A model generated the notes under the pieces. It searched no databases. It had not been told where the DNA came from and saw only the letters and a program-made list of their open reading frames with translations. The position numbers and the translations under genes were made by a program. A stretch of DNA of 64,000 nt from Prinia subflava (taxonomy: Eukaryota > Chordata > Aves > Passeriformes > Cisticolidae), in assembly GCF_021018805.1 (NCBI RefSeq), contig NC_086254.1:22929300-22993299 (forward strand), read 5' to 3'. Positions 62,301 through 64,000 of this stretch are shown in pieces (position 1 is the stretch's first letter; each line of letters opens with the position of its first letter).

Positions 62301-62370
62301 GCTGTTCTTTCCACACAAGATATTTGTTGTAAGTACAATTTTACTTATGACTGGCATGGATTTTGTCACT
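59347..62370. other. Non-coding stretch, no gene seen
   Basis: No recognisable gene or interspersed repeat. A GCAGCAGCAGC run lies at 61470-61480. AT-rich sequence dominates. Confidence 0.6.
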
Positions 62371-62438
62371 AATAATAATAATAGTAATAATAATAATAGT
62401 AATAATAATATTATTATTGTTATTACTATTACTACTAC
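62371..62438. repeat. AAT microsatellite with inverted ATT half
   Basis: An (AAT)n stretch with AGT interruptions at 62371-62409 turns into (ATT)n with GTT and ACT interruptions up to about 62438. The two halves are close reverse complements, so the locus can fold into a long imperfect hairpin around 62410. Confidence 0.9.
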
Positions 62439-62677
62439 GACTACAAATAACATTCTAGATCAAAGTTTACTGTGGATCACTAAAATTGTAGAATTAGCTG
62501 GGGTGTCTCAGGAGGGACTCAAGTGGTAATACTGGTTTATGGTAGTGGTATTAATCTTCTGTTCTCCTCCTGCCCCAGCATCAGTGTGTTCTGCTGTTGT
62601 AGAAATATTGTTTATGTGCCATGTGGTTCACTGTACTAGAGACCTAATCTGGATTAAAACTAATCCAGAAGAAAACA

Positions 62678-62679
<2 letters not shown>
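62439..62679. other. Non-coding stretch
   Basis: No feature recognised between the AAT/ATT repeat and the poly(T) tract. Confidence 0.6.

Positions 62680-62719
<40 letters not shown>
62680..62719. repeat. Poly(T) tract, 40 T
   Basis: Forty uninterrupted T. Directly followed by G/T-rich low-complexity sequence up to about 62778 with GGTGGTGGTGGTG and GGGG runs. It could be a minus-strand retroposon tail, but no element body is recognisable beyond the G/T-rich part. The exact run length may not be reliable. Confidence 0.9.
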
Positions 62720-62720
<1 letters not shown>

Positions 62721-62779
62721 TGGGGTGTGGTTTTTTGGTGGTGGTGGTGTTTTTTGAGGGATTTTGGGGATTTTTTTAA
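62720..62779. repeat. G/T-rich low-complexity sequence
   Basis: Runs of T alternate with G clusters (GGTGGTGGTGGTG, GAGGG, GGGG). Low-complexity sequence next to the T40 run, with some G-quadruplex potential. Confidence 0.8.
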
Positions 62780-63878
62780 GTAGCTGTGTTCCCAATTCCA
62801 TTCCCAAGTGCAGCTGCATAAACACTGGGGCTGACAGAGCTGCAGGGCTGGGATGCCACAGAAACCAGCAGCAGGTGAGGCTCGGTCAGTATTGCTGCCA
62901 CACACTTTGCCTGGATACCCAGCCTCAAGTGCAGCAGCCAGCAGATCATAAAGAGAACTCACTTCTCTCCAAGCTGAGGCTGCTGGCAGCCAGGAACTCA
63001 GAGCAGAGTGCAGACCCCTGTGGGAATCCCAGGTAAATCTGCAGCTGCCTTGCTTGCCCTGCCTGCCACGCTGCACTCACAGGGACACCGGGGACACGGC
63101 TGGGTCAGTAACTCACATTGAGCTAATGCTCCCTTGCATTTGTAAAACCACCAGCCACTCTGAATGAAATGAGACATTCCCTTGAACATTTGTATCCTCA
63201 GTGTGAGGGGAGAAACACTTCAGCTTGCCAGCCTACAGGTGTGCAGACTGGAGCACTCACCGTTCTGCAGCCCTGGAAGCATTGGTGAAGGTGATTCCAG
63301 ACTCAGGGATGCTGGATCTGCTGCAAGGAAAAAGGATCATTTAAGGAAAGGGTTGCTGAATACATTTTCTCATTAATCTAAAACAGTGCATAAAGCATAA
63401 AACAGTGACTGAAAGCCTAGGGATAAATTACCTCACAATCATAAACACACACAAATCTCTTCTGGCACTAGAGAGTACATCACACCTGAGTCCCTTGTGA
63501 CAAAACCAAATGCATTTGGAAATGTTTATTTAGAAAACTAAACAATCCGACAAGATTTTAACACAGCCCTCCTAAAGCATGATGCTGTGAAACTAAAGCC
63601 AGCTCTGCCAGTGTAATTTTACTCTATTATCACATTAGCCATAAAAAAAGTGTCTTCCTAATCGTTACTACTTGACTTTAAAATCCTGTGCACGAGTAAA
63701 ATCCAGGCTGTGATCACCACGAGCAGTAAGGACTGGAGTGCCATCCAACGGTGAGATAGTCATTAACAGCTCAGATTAAAGATTTCTGCCTCTACCAGCT
63801 CCTGTCACAGCAGGCTGTGAAACACCCTGCAAACCCGTGGAGACCCTAAAACATCTGAACCAGCAGAAGGTGCCCAGG
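62780..63878. other. Non-coding stretch, no gene seen
   Basis: Moderately GC-rich sequence to 63100, then AT-rich. Open frames of up to 138 codons on the minus strand include the poly(A) complement (a lysine run) and are artefacts. Confidence 0.6.
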
Positions 63879-63904
63879 CACACACACACACACACACACA
63901 CACA
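63879..63904. repeat. CA microsatellite, 13 units
   Basis: Thirteen uninterrupted CA units. A typical vertebrate dinucleotide microsatellite, likely polymorphic. Confidence 0.95.
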
Positions 63905-63982
63905 GAGTTATTCTTACTCTCCTGTAACACAGGCAGTAAGCAGAGCCTTTGATATCCTAGTCTTGTTTACAGCATTCAGGTT

Positions 63983-64000
63983 ATCCCATCCCATCCCATC
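63983..64000. repeat. ATCCC pentamer repeat, cut by window end
   Basis: ATCCC repeated three times plus ATC up to the last base. The array probably continues beyond the window, so its length is unknown. Confidence 0.85.

Noticed and set aside
1..64000. CRISPR array, bacterial operon or mobile genetic island
   Set aside because: No regular repeat-spacer structure and no prokaryotic coding density. The 37-bp array at 56483 has no spacers; it is a plain vertebrate tandem repeat.

Overview
This 64 kb window looks like non-coding vertebrate nuclear DNA, most probably from a bird. The evidence for a bird is recognisable CR1 LINE 3' ends (about 27.5, 27.8 and 44.5 kb, with the typical 'TTCCAACCCAAACAATTCT' type ending), few young interspersed repeats, several short GC-rich minisatellites, and decayed ancient amniote repeats (tRNA-derived MIR-like SINEs, palindromic 'CCATTGACTTCAGTGGG' elements, an L2-like 3' end). 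A songbird is possible, from the minisatellite style and one LTR-like fragment, but I cannot prove it from the sequence alone.

I find no protein-coding gene I can support. The longest open frames are about 200 codons. None resembles a protein family I recognise, most overlap equally long frames on other strands, and the longest repetitive ones lie inside tandem repeats whose unit keeps all frames open. The window is best read as intergenic or as part of a very long intron. Rare small exons or a lncRNA cannot be excluded.

Layout. 0-2.2 kb: plain AT-rich sequence. 2.2-2.8 kb: an abrupt GC-rich, CpG-dense island carrying an 11-bp array and a G-rich minisatellite, preceded by an AT-rich TATATAA duplication. 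2.8-20.9 kb: mostly unique sequence, with a 20-bp minisatellite at 8.1 kb, a perfect 19-bp hairpin at 10.2 kb, a nearly full-length MIR-like SINE at 13.3-13.55 kb, and two smaller CpG-rich patches at 13.0 and 17.8 kb. 20.9-28.4 kb: ancient palindromic elements, two minus-strand CR1 ends and an L2-like end. 29.3 kb: a strictly phased 7-bp array with an 84-bp higher-order period. 32.7-33.5 kb: two minus-strand tRNA-SINE remnants. 39.9 kb: a possible LTR remnant. 44.5 kb: a plus-strand CR1 3' end. 48.0 kb: a 12-bp perfect hairpin. 56.5 kb: five identical copies of a 37-bp unit. 62.4-64 kb: AAT/ATT, T40, CA and ATCCC simple repeats.

No operon, cassette or new biological system is visible. The observations most worth checking are the CpG island with its minisatellites, the perfect 10.2 kb hairpin, the identical 37-bp array, the phased heptamer array and the 17.8 kb CpG-rich patch. 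Repeat-family calls come from remembered consensus patterns, not a database search.
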